DNA of 64,000 nt from Cucumis sativus (taxonomy: Eukaryota; Streptophyta; Magnoliopsida; Cucurbitales; Cucurbitaceae), in assembly GCF_000004075.3 (NCBI RefSeq), contig NC_026661.2, positions 18,752,307 through 18,816,306 on the forward strand, in the 5' to 3' direction. The number at the start of each line of letters is the position of its first letter. Within the stretch, counting starts at the first letter, position 1. The notes under the pieces were generated by a model. That model ran no database searches. It was not told where the DNA came from and saw only the letters and a program-made list of their open reading frames with translations. This document shows, piece after piece, positions 51,801 through 62,149 of this stretch. The position numbers were made by a program, and so were the translations under genes.

Positions 51801-53381
51801 ATGTGTTATCAATTTTATAATATATATCTTTCTTTTGTACACAGATAAATAAATAAAGAAATAGTAATATAGTTTTTTAAATTATAAGAGAAATTGGTGT
51901 TTATGTATTTATTTTTCAACATAACAAAAGAATAAAAATGAAAGAGGAAATTGGAGGTAATGAATGTTGTTTGTGTTTTGATTGAGGTGAGGGAGGTGAG
52001 GGAGGTGAGGGAGGTGAGGATTCATTCAAAAAATGGGAAGTGGAAAAAGCCGAATAGTTAAAGGCCCAAAATGTTCGAACCCAAGTGGGGGTTTTTGGAA
52101 TTTTGGAATTTTGGAATTTAGGAATACTCTTATCCTAAAAGAAAGCTACCAACCACTAAAGGCACATGGGATATAATGATCCAAAATGCTCAAGTTTTGG
52201 TGCCAAACTAAATGTCATTAATTGCTTTATTTTCTCTATTTCTTCAACCTCTCTCCCTAACTTATTTTCTTTTTCTCTAACAAACACTTCCCTTCTACTC
52301 AAAGAAATCCCCCTTTTCAATGCAAACATCCAGGCAAATAGAAAGCCAATAAGACCCTACCTCATAGCAACCATTTGAGAATCTATACTTTTTTATAAGA
52401 AGTTAGCTAATCATATCATTTTTTTTTGTGTAAAAACAAAATGTTTAACCTCTAATCCTTTATGTCTATGATAACGATCGATCGGAGAAAATGATATCGT
52501 AGGCTTGCATGTAACATAATAAAGAAAATTAAAAATTTGTCATATGACAACTTGTGATTGAAATTGATGTTGAAAATAACTCATAACTTCCTAGACTCAT
52601 ACTTCATATCAAGTTCACACTCAAAAAAGAAATGTTTAAGGATCGAAAATATAGTATAAATACTAAAGTTTTCTAAGCAACTTGCAAAAGGTGCTTAGAG
52701 TGACCGTTATATTTTGTCTAACACATTTGTCGTTATTTAGATGGATGAGTTTTGTTGATTATACTTGCACAAAAAAATTTACTCAAGATACAAACATTTT
52801 TCATCTTCCTCTACAAAATCAAGATTGAAGATTGAAGAGTTACTTGGAATTTGTTGTGATTTTTGTTAAGACATAACAACTAAAGCAAAAGATTCATTTA
52901 AGTCTTTGATGAATATAACTGAATTGATATAGTAAATATGTCTGTATTATGTAAAATAAAATACATTCATAAATTCACTCTTTAAAATCTTCATACCACA
53001 ATTGCCAATTAATTATTAAGCGGTTTATGAAAAAAGAAATCAATAGATATTATTAGATAGATTTGAGATATCTCAAGAGGAACTCAAACATACATTAGCT
53101 TTTTTCTTTCCTAAGAATCCATCGCTATTTCAATTAAAATATCTAAACTCCCAAGAAAATATTCAAAGAAATTAAAATAAAGAATCATCAATAATACGTC
53201 TTAATTTGTAAATACATAATTAGTCTACAACTAATTTTCTCAATTGGACTACGCCCTTCTTCTTCTCTTCTTCTTCTTCTTCTTCTTCTTCATCTGATCT
53301 CTCCTTCATCCTCTTTCTTCTTTCTTCAATGGAAGAAATATTTAAAAATAAATCAAACCCATTTCTCAAACACCTTCTTTT
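48829..53381. other. Intergenic, AT-rich
   Basis: No gene seen. It contains the GA-rich leader/promoter of the small basic protein, a 9-bp repeat (GAGGTGAGG four times, about 51984-52019), a TTTTGGAAT repeat at about 52093-52120, and a TTC microsatellite at 53262-53291 near the 3' end of the proline-rich gene. Confidence 0.5.
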
Positions 53382-53859
53382 TCAAAACCAGAGGATGATT
53401 AAGAAAGGCAGAGCCAGAAATTTCCATGAAAATGGAACGGATTTGGGAGAAGCAGAGGGGGGAGAGTAATAATAGTAAGGAAAATACGGTAAAATTGGGT
53501 TCGGCGGAGGCGGAGCAATGCCTGGAAATTGGCCACCGCCGGACGGAGGGTACGGCTGGACAGAGGATGGCGGCGGAGGGGAAGGGTAGACGCATGCATC
53601 GCACGAGGGAGGCGAGGGTGGAGGAGGGCATTGAGAAGTGGGGAGTGGCGGTGGGGGAGATGGAGGCGGAGAGGGACGGGGGCGGGGGAGGGCATTCGAC
53701 AACCGGCGGCGGCGGCGGGAGTTGACATGGGTTGTCACAAGTTGAGCACATGGAACAGCCGACCTGATCCTTGGCCACGGCGGTGGCGGAAGAAAGGAGG
53801 GAGAATTTGGTGAGTGAGAGGAGGAAGAAAGTGAGGAAAATAGAGATGAGATTGGCCAT
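53382..53859 (-). pseudogene. Proline-rich (extensin-like) secreted protein with apparent frameshift
   Basis: The first frame gives a signal peptide (MANLISIFLTFFLLSLTKFS...) and a Cys motif CSMCSTCDNPCQ, then Pro-rich PPPPPVVECPPPPP. After that the first frame turns into non-family sequence and runs to 53353. The neighbouring frame instead continues with SPPPPLPTSQCPPPPSPPSC, a PYFPYYYYSPP stretch and a hydrophobic C-terminus (FLALPFLIILWF, stop at 53382) like a GPI-anchor signal. Joining the two needs removal of one base (or gain of two) in the CCCCCGCCCCCG tract at about 53665-53692. No splice sites fit between. Family members are cell-wall Hyp-rich proteins. Either the gene is broken in this genome, or the C-run was misread during sequencing or assembly. 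Function is inferred only. Confidence 0.68.
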
Positions 53860-55446
53860 TGATATGTGAACTGGAAGCTAGACGATCAAATGGTGGAGGA
53901 AATTGGCATATAAAGGTAGAGAAAGGGAATGCTCATTTTAGCTCTCTCCATTTTAAGTGTTATTTTTGTTTAATCATGTGTTTATACTAATATACCTCCC
54001 CCTTATATTAATATAGTTGCATCTCAGACGCCTTTTCATCCGTCAATTAAACTTTCGAATTAATATGCTATCAGTTGAATCATGGAAATATTTTGTGTTC
54101 AAAACTATCAATTACAAAATAAACAAATAATATAAATACATCAATCAAAAGTAGAGAATCCATATATAAATTTATGCAATTCACTAAAGGTGTATTACTT
54201 ATGTTTAAAGGCAGAAGAAGAACAAATCATAACACATATACAGTTAAAAAGTTAACAAACCTTAAACCTTAAATAGTTAAAAATACAAAAATTTCTTAGT
54301 TATTTAAAGCGCTATATAACATATCTAAGATAATTCAATATTATAATTAATTAACTTATATAACATATCCAAGATAAACTCAATATTATAATTAATTAAC
54401 TTTAACTTGATCGATAAAATTTCTCAGTAGGGAATTTTACCTAACTAAAAGTACGGAAAGGGTAATTAAATTAGATGCAAAATTGAAAATTGAGGGGGGA
54501 GAGCATGTGCATGGGCGAGTGCACCATGGAGTTTGGCAAGTGATTTAGCTTCTACGCAACCATTCATTCATCATGAAAAGATGGGGAAAACAAATATGAA
54601 GTAGAAATTAAAAATAACTTATGGGATTTTGAAATAAATTTAAAGTATGAAATTAGACATTGTTTGGTGTACCACCCGCTACAACCTAGTGAGTTGCCAC
54701 AACAAAGGGTTATTAATATTATTAAAATCATTGAAGTAGCCTCCATAACACTCATTTTTTCTACAAATGAGGTTGAGTTTACAGGTCATACAGCATAAAA
54801 TTACCAAGACGGACTATTTGTATACACAAATAAGTGTACCCACACTTAAATGTCCTGCTGCCTGTATACGATAAGATTTTCCATTCACTTGCAGACGAAG
54901 TAGAATTTCTTGCCATCATAGAATTGCTCTGTGGGTATTAACTTCCATCCAATTTTTTTTCTTTTTAACCAACTCCTCGAATTTGGAGCGTTACATAAAC
55001 TTTTTAAAATATGTGACACAAATTCCATAATAGACCCAAATCTAAGGTGTCAATCCTCAATCATGTCCTAATTTGAGGTTGGGGAATCAACTTGTTGTCC
55101 CACAACGGCTGAGAATCGGAATCAGGTATAAGCCGTTGGGTATAAAGGCACCGTGCCACCTATTCCCATTAACTCCACCCTTTTCCGGCTTTCCAGCTAT
55201 CAACAACAACATACTGTGCAGGATCGATTCCTAGTAGGGTCACCAACATAAATACCTATATTTTTAGGCAGCAGTCTTCGAAAATTATAATACAATTACT
55301 CTACCCCGTATAAATATAGGTATTTACAAAATTTCAATTTTGTATGTTTTTGCTAAGTTTCACTCATATACTTGTAAAATCAACTTCTTAGATCAAAACT
55401 TCAACGCATGTTACAACCCTTTATTAATTCTAAACCCAATCTACAC
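53860..55446. other. Intergenic
   Basis: No gene seen. A tandem duplication of about 44 bp (ATAACATATC(T/C)AAGATAA...AATATTATAATTAATTAACTT) lies at about 54316-54402. The 55080-55210 stretch is GC-richer but has no coding frame that I recognise. Confidence 0.5.
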
Positions 55447-56280
55447 TTAAAACTCTTCACCACGCAAAGCCCTAAGAACTCTCGACTGTGGAGCATCAGG
55501 ATCTCCGCGCATTGCATTTTGTTTCCAAATCTCTGTTGCTCTACGGAGCGAATCGTCTACAGTATCCACCTGCTCTGGCAACCACCCAATTACAGTTCCA
55601 GACTCCCCATCATACGCCGTCCCGTCCGTCGCTCTGGTTATCGGCTTACGCGTATCCGCAAACTCTATCTCTGCCAACGGAGATGCCTTGTGGTGCTTGT
55701 AATAATCTCTGTTGTCTTCTTCTTCTTCTTTCATTTCAGTTGTTCTGTTTTCTTTCCCCTGCTCCAGAGGCCCGCCATAGACGCCGATACAGCTCACGTC
55801 GTCGATACTGTGGGCTCTCTTTTGTTGAGTAATGGGCTTCGAGGCCTGGCCCACTACTGTGGTCTCTAAACGAGGTGAGGAGGCGTGTTGGGCCGTGGGT
55901 TTCCCAAATGGTCCCTTCGAATCTCCTTGCTTAGGGTCGTCCCTCCTATCGTAATTGGCTTTCGCATTATCTGGCTCTAAATTGTCTTGTGATCTCTACA
56001 AAATCAAATTTATAATCCAAGTTAATATAATAGCACTTCCCTCAAAGCGTTTCCGGCCAAAAGATAATTGATAATAGAGAGAGAGAGAGAAGTAATATAC
56101 CTCAGGTTCACCGGATAAAACGGCGGGGTCGTTGTCGTCATCGTCGTCGTTGGCGTGAAGGGAAGGGTCAGCGGTGCGAGATGTGGTGAGCGTCAGACCA
56201 CCTCGGCGGAGGCTTTGGAATTGGGTCACCCAAAAGGCCCAATTCGATTTCGGTGCGATCGCTCTAAGTGTGGATTGCAT
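55447..56280 (-). CDS. Plant protein of unknown function, probably mitochondrial
   Basis: Two exons: 56280-56101 and 55995-55447, joined in phase 0. They total 729 nt, or 242 residues. The N-terminus MQSTLRAIAPKSNWAFW plus QSLRRGG is rich in Arg and Ser without acidic residues, like a mitochondrial presequence. An acidic DDDDDNDP run and a polar, disordered middle follow. The C-terminal 75 residues look conserved: ASPLAEIEFADTRKPITRAT, VIGWLPEQVDTVDDSL, ATEIWKQNAMRGDP and VLRALRGEEF. I recall such C-termini in uncharacterised plant proteins, but no function. An ABRE-like cluster 100-145 bp upstream suggests ABA- or seed-related expression (inference). The second exon is plain coding sequence with no other frame that fits. 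Confidence 0.78.
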
Positions 56281-56377
56281 CCTTCCAGTTCGTTTCCAAA
56301 CGTTGGTATCCGGCGGCGATGTCTTTAAAAAAAAAGGGAAAGAATAAGGAGTTTCTAGAGATGAAACTGAGAAGATA

Positions 56378-56425
56378 ACACGTGGCGGATGGATTACGTG
56401 GCATGTAGAGGAGAGCAGGCACGTG
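56378..56425. promoter_or_regulatory. ABRE/G-box cluster
   Basis: Three ACGT elements lie within 48 bp: ACACGTGGC (CACGTG at 56379-56384), TACGTGGC (56395-56402) and GCACGTGT (CACGTG at 56420-56425). They sit 99-145 bp upstream of the start codon of the 242-residue protein gene. ABREs bind ABA-responsive bZIP factors, and clustering is typical of functional sites. Confidence 0.65.
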
Positions 56426-56978
56426 TAGTTTAGAATGGTAAGTTCTGGTTTATTCTACTTTTGTTTTTAATTCAATTTATTACTTCATCGTTATCTTTGT
56501 TTTTGTGTAGTCGAGATGCGCCTAGAACCATGGGGAATAATCTCTCTTCACAACTCAACAAACTCCCCATCCCTTCGTTTCTTGGAAAGCGCTTACTTTC
56601 CTTTTGCCTTTTTGTTCTTTTAACCTTATGACTAGTGATGAATTCTCGTATTTCAAAGCTAAGTTTTACAAGTCACTATTATACTAACACATTTTATGTA
56701 ATTCAAATTTTAGTATAATAATAACATGAGGTGAGAATTAAAGAGTGGAAGTAAGGAGAGATTTGTAGTAAATGGGAACAACAATAATATAATAATAGAA
56801 TTCACTTTGACCTCTTTTTTAAATATGTAAGAAGACTATACCACTAAAAAGAAAAAAATATATATATTTTCTTCAAATTTATTCTAGACCACCTCGAAAT
56901 TCTCTCTTTTCAAACAAAATGACAGAGAGACAAAAAGTGTAAAATTCCCGAAAGTGGTAGCTATAATTTCTCATAGGG
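56426..56978. other. Intergenic between the unknown protein gene and the GATA gene
   Basis: No gene seen. The right end should include the 3' UTR of the GATA gene. Confidence 0.5.
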
Positions 56979-58017
56979 TCACACATAGCCGGAAGATAAA
57001 GCCATAAGAAGCAACGCTGCCGTTTGTTCTTCTTCTCCGATTGACTCTGCAACTTCATTATCATCCTCCATCGCTGTCGTGGGTCTGTGCACCATTATCT
57101 CTCTCCCTAATCTCACTACTCTTACTTTCAATGAGCCTCCTGATCCTCCCATTTTCTTCCCTTTTCCCATCTTATTATTACTATTATTATTCACTCCCCC
57201 ATTATTATTGCTATTCATCTTCATCTTCCTGTATCGAATTCCACATGCATTGCACAACGACTGTCAAACAACATAAGCTAAAAAATTAATGGAGTACTCT
57301 AAAAACATAACAAAATAAATTAGATTTACAACATATCTAGTGGTAAAATTACAATTTAACTATATTTATAAATTTTTTATTATTTAAAATTTCATCAATA
57401 AAATTGGATTGAAGTTTAAATTGACCAAAGGATAAAATCTTTTCATATAAATCATTTTTATTTAAAGATAAAGATGATTTAAATAAACTTTAAAAGCATT
57501 TAAAAATGAACCGTTTCAAATATCTTAAATAAAAATGATCTAAATAAAATTCAGAAACATTTCAAATGAACCGTTTGAAATGTCACAATAAAAAATTTTA
57601 ATAAATGGATAATGTATAGATACCAATATTAGATTTTGAAATTAGTTTGACAAAATTGCAATTTAAAATAATTTATAATTAATATTACTAAACCCTATAG
57701 ATACAAAATTGATATTGATATTAGTTTCAATTTTAGAGGTAATAACAGTAGTAAATATGAACATTGTCAAAATTATCATATTTGTAAAATATATATTTGA
57801 TATTACGATACACACTAATAATAATTGTACAGAAAGTAAACCATGAAACAAAGTTCATCAATTAATTAATGACTAATTGTTTATAAACAAGTTTAATTAC
57901 CCTTGGCCCCGCCGGACCGGCTCTCCAGAGAGGGGTTCTGGTGGCGCGACAATGAACGCAAGCTCTCTGTTTCTCTGCCTCCAATTCCAACAGACCCTCT
58001 TTGGAAACGGCGGTCAT
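56979..58017 (-). CDS. LLM-domain B-GATA transcription factor (GATA15/16/17-like)
   Basis: Two exons: 58017-57901 and 57260-56979. They total 399 nt, or 132 residues. A single class-B GATA zinc finger of form C-x2-C-x18-C-x2-C is split by the intron: CVHCRATRTPLWRAGPAGPR, then SLCNACGIRYRKMK. The middle is Asn/Gly/Lys-rich. The C-terminus has ALLLMALSSGYV, the Leu-Leu-Met (LLM) motif that marks one B-GATA branch. Members of this branch act in the nucleus in greening, growth and flowering, downstream of light, cytokinin and other signals. The short N-terminus points to the GATA15/16/17 type rather than GNC/CGA1. The start is uncertain: the frame is open upstream to 58296 with further Met codons (for example MLKGEVIGDFG). 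I chose the Met nearest the finger as the family-like start. Confidence 0.85.
57400..57590. repeat. Imperfect tandem duplication in the GATA intron
   Basis: Two copies of about 65-70 bp share AAAAATGATCTAAATAAA-like starts and a GAACCGTTT(C/G)AAAT end. The rest of the 640-bp intron is AT-rich. Confidence 0.6.
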
Positions 58018-59756
58018 TAGAGATGGGGGGTTGAAGGTGGAAGCAGAGAGATCGGCGGCGCGGTTCATGAGGAAGGCAATCATCAAACAATCCAAACCAA
58101 AATCACCAATTACTTCACCTTTGAGCATCAGAACTGAAGGTGTTCGTGAGAGAGAAAGACGGAATGTTCTTAGGAGCTCTGTTTTGAATTTCTTTTTTGT
58201 TTTGTTAATTCCTCTGGGGGTTTTTATGAGATGAGGAGGTGGCCGAGTGACGACGGAATGTGTAATGACGGTTAAGCCCTTTATGCTTCTACCCACAATT
58301 GGGAAGTAGGTTCCTTTAATGTGCTTACCTTATTAGTATATTCATAAATCATCTCTTCTTCCATATATAATCAAATTACATAATAAATGTTCTCTCAAGA
58401 AACCTTCATATATCTCAAAATTTAGATTTTGTTGTAGCTTTTTTTGTTAGACATAAAATTGAAAGAAAAGTTTAGAGAGTAGGAAATATGATTTTACCAC
58501 ATCCTTAGTTAACTTGAATTTTCTTATAGCTATTAATTATAAAATAGTAGCTAAAGCATTTGGGACACTACTAGTCTATAAAAATGAGATCTCTCATTTG
58601 CTTTGTTTGGACTACTTGGTGTACTTGTCTATTTGAAATGGCACCTATATTGCTAGGTTTAATTTAGTGTACCTTATCTTGTTGGGGATAGCAAGATTTA
58701 ATAAAGGCTATTGGCTGACTCACTTCAAGTGTCATTTTCTTAATTGATACTATATATGTACACTTGTGTTTATTTCAAAAGCAGTCCATCAATATCTAAG
58801 CAAGTTTCAACAAAAAGTTTTACAAACAAAGTTCTTTTATTTATTCTCTAAAAACTTATATGTTAACTATGAAAATAATATTAATAACGATAGATTAACC
58901 TAGTGGTAATTACCTATCTTTGATACTAGCATGACTTTGCACTCTTATTATTTTCATTATTATTGTAGTGTGGTTGCTATATTTGCTAGCCGAAGAAGAG
59001 TACAAAAATATAAATGTAGAGACACTAATATATTAGTATTAGAAGATAAGTTGGATGTAAAATGGTAAATGATATGATATACAATTAAAAGATTATAATA
59101 CCAAATAAGAAAAAGACAGTAAGAGGAGAAAGAAAAGGTGGGAGGCAAATGCAGAGTTATGGGCTGAATTTGCTCCAAAATGTTTAGTGAAGAGAGGATA
59201 TGTCTCAATGGTCGAAATCCCCATTTGAGGCCTACTCATTTGACAACAAAAAGGTCTCTTTTTATTTTTTTCTTTTGTGGGTCTCTCTATTTTTCTTCAC
59301 AACCAACAAACACAATTCTATGACTATTCTTTTTGTCTCTTCTCATTTCTCACAATTATGTTATTAATGAATGGAGTTTAGGAATAATGTGTGGTCACCC
59401 AATGAATTACTTATTACTTCATGGAATCATGGGTCATAGTTTATATAGTTATTAACCTTTTGTTGCTCTTAAACCTATCTCATTTCTACTTTCATATTAC
59501 CAGAACCCAATTAGTTAAATTAAAAATTAAAAATTTGGTATAAAATTGTAAGATTGAACCTCTCCAAAATTGTGAAAAGCAATTGAAAACGTAAGTTGTT
59601 GAGGGAGATTCGAGTTCCAAAGCTACGATTCAACTCAACTCGAACATACACTAAATTCGTTGGGGTTGTGGATAGGTTTGTTTAGGAAAGTAATTTGTAT
59701 CGAAGTTTCCGATGGGTCGGTTTGAAGTGTGATGATATTTTGCAGAGGATTGGGCG
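58018..59756. promoter_or_regulatory. Divergent intergenic region GATA / aminotransferase
   Basis: This 1.7-kb interval lies between the two start codons and should hold both promoters. The first 280 bp keep the GATA frame open on the minus strand. Just before the aminotransferase ATG, TATTTTGCAG (59735-59744) looks like a splice acceptor, so an upstream leader exon may exist. No TATA box was assigned. Confidence 0.35.
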
Positions 59757-62149
59757 ATGGAAGAAGATAAGAAACTGTCGTTCGTAGCTAAGAGATTCCT
59801 CCCTTCTCCAATTCAGCAACTCTCTCTTCTTGCTCAACAATGCAACGCTATAAATCTCGCTGAAGGATTTCCAGATTTTCCAGCTCCCCTCACCCTGAAA
59901 AACGCCGCCATTTCCGCCATTAACTCCGATTTCAACCAGTACAGGTGAGGCTATCTTACCTTCATTCTACGTAACTTCTTTACGCACTCATCACCTTCCT
60001 TCATGCTTAATTATATCCCAATTTCTAATTTCAATATCTGCAAATTAGTATGTTTGTTATTGTTACTACAATTTGTCTTCTTAATTAATGTACTAAACCT
60101 AGTCTTGGAACACACAAGGCATGTCCAGGGGGTATGTGACGAACTGGCCAAGGTAGTTAAGAAAACTCATGGATTAAATGTTAACCCTCTTACTGATTTT
60201 GCTATTTGCTGTGGTCAAACTGAGGCATTTGCTGCTGCTGTATTTTCTGGTACATTTCTTCATTTTCTTATTCAATTCCATTGTCTTCAAACATTAAATA
60301 GTTTTATAATCTTAATATCTTCTGATTTGAAAATTGATAGTGATAAACCCGGGTGATGAAGTTATCATTTTTGATCCATCGTTCGACTCATATGCAAATG
60401 TTGTATCCATTGCTGGGGGAATTCCTGTATGTTACTGTCTTTCTCATTAACAAATATTGGAAAATTGATTCCTCTGATTCTCCGACTGATTTTGAATTGA
60501 AAACGAACAGGTATATGTATCCCTTGATCCACCTAAGTGGACTTTTGACCCAAATAAACTTTTGAAGTCCTTTACGGATAGAACAAAGGCTATAGTATTG
60601 AACAGGTAAGAATTTCATATACATGTCTTGGTATCATTTCAATTTCTTGTGTGAGATAAATGATGATTGGAAAATTATGTCAATATTCATCAACAATAAG
60701 ATACTAAGCGAGGAACTTCTGTTTGTATCAAATGAAAAATGAATGAGGTGGTTGATTTTTTTCTTCCTGAACTTTTGGTGAGTTATCTACTATAAAAAAT
60801 TTGCACTCGTGGGTTTTCAGTCCTCACAATCCAACCGGAAAAGTTTTCTCCAAAGATGAACTTGATGCAATTGCGGAAGCATGCTGTGCCAATGATTGCT
60901 TAGCCATAACAGATGAAGTATGACAACCTTGTGTTTTATGAATTATTCATTGAATACCATCTCACTGTGCCAGAAACTTTTCTTGCTTATCTTGAAACAC
61001 TTTTCTTTTCCAATACGTCATTTGACAGGTTTACGAGTATATAACATTTGGCGATGCAAAACATGTATCTCTTGCCTCACTTCCAGGAATGCACGAGAGG
61101 ACAATCATCACATCTTCTCTGTCTAAAACATTTTCTGTTACAGGTTACTTTTAGATTTCTTACTTAAACCTGTGCGGTCAATGAATTTAGTAGTTTTATT
61201 TAGCATAACAACTGCAGAGATGGAGTCGAACCTTCAACCATTAAGAAGGAAGTTCATTCTAATAACTCCTGAGCTAAGAAGCTCATTTTGTAATTCAGTA
61301 GTTTTCATGTCAACTTTAGAACCAGAAAAATCTTTCTGCACAATAAAGTGATCAGTTATTGTTTAACTGATATATGGGCATTGTTTCGCCTTGCTGTTTC
61401 CTATAATTTAGGCTGGAGAGTTGGTTGGGCAATTGCTCCTGCTTTTATTGCCTCTGCAATAAGAAACATTCATAGTAGAATTACGGACACTGCTCCTGCC
61501 CCTTTCCAGGAAGCTGCCTTGATTGCATTGCGAAGTCCTCCAGAATATTTTGAGTCACTACGACGAGTAGGATATAGTTTTGAAAGCCAAGAACTGTCTT
61601 TCCTTTTGTTTGGTGAAATTGATTCTATAAACTCAATTCAATTGAACTGAAATCTCAAATACCATCTTCTGTTTTCTCTGTTAAATTCATGGATTATGTT
61701 TTTTGGCATGCAGGACTACGAATCGAAGAGAGACTTTATCGCTAAGTTGCTTGTTGATATCGGATTTGAAGTCCAATTTGAGCCGCAAGGCTCTTTTTTT
61801 CTGTTTGTAGAACTCCCCAAAAGTTGCACACTCACTGACGTACATGTCTCAACATACTCTGCTGAGAACAAAGTTTGATTGCCCATTGTATTTAAGTGAA
61901 ATGACTTGTCTTTTGATTGATTACTTATAGGTTGATTGTGTTGAGGAACTGATAAAACAAGCAGGAGTGGTGGCGGTGCCGGGATGTGGATTCTTTCAAA
62001 CGGATTCATCGAGAGAGAAGGGCGTGAACAAAGATTGTAGCTACCAAAATAGATATATCAGGTTTGCTTTCTGCAAAAGTAATGCCACCTTGACTTCTGC
62101 TGCACAAAAACTGAGTGAAGCTAAATTTGAATTTCTCAAGATGCATTGA
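59757..62149 (+). CDS. PLP aminotransferase, kynurenine/glutamine transaminase K type
   Basis: Nine exons: 59757-59944, 60119-60249, 60341-60426, 60511-60605, 60821-60917, 61029-61143, 61412-61566, 61714-61839 and 61931-62149. They total 1212 nt, or 403 residues. Class-I fold-type motifs are all present: [13 protein letters not shown] near the start, SPHNPTGK (167-174), ITDEVYEY with PLP-ring Asp198 and Tyr201, [17 protein letters not shown] with PLP-binding Lys232, and YIRFAFCK with carboxylate-binding Arg375. It resembles kynurenine-oxoglutarate/glutamine transaminase K enzymes, which transaminate Gln, Met, Phe and kynurenine with 2-oxo acids. Plant members are linked to the omega-amidase pathway. 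No targeting peptide is seen from this ATG; an upstream exon could add one. All residues needed for activity are in place. Substrate preference cannot be read from sequence. Confidence 0.95.
61215..61285 (-). mobile_element. tRNA-related, SINE-like fragment in aminotransferase intron 6
   Basis: On the minus strand, an A-box-like TAGCTCAGGAG (61276-61266) is followed 33 nt later by a perfect Pol III B box GGTTCGACTCC (61232-61222). Such spacing is that of a tRNA gene or a tRNA-derived SINE head. I could not draw a good cloverleaf (no clear 7-bp acceptor stem), so it is more likely a SINE piece or tRNA relic than a working tRNA. Confidence 0.45.

Noticed and set aside
52072-52082. GTTCGAACCC resembling a tRNA B box
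   Set aside because: No A box at the right distance on either strand and no stem pairing.
53426-53813. Plus-strand open frames opposite the proline-rich gene
   Set aside because: Gly/Arg-rich mirror of CCN codons; no domain or start context.
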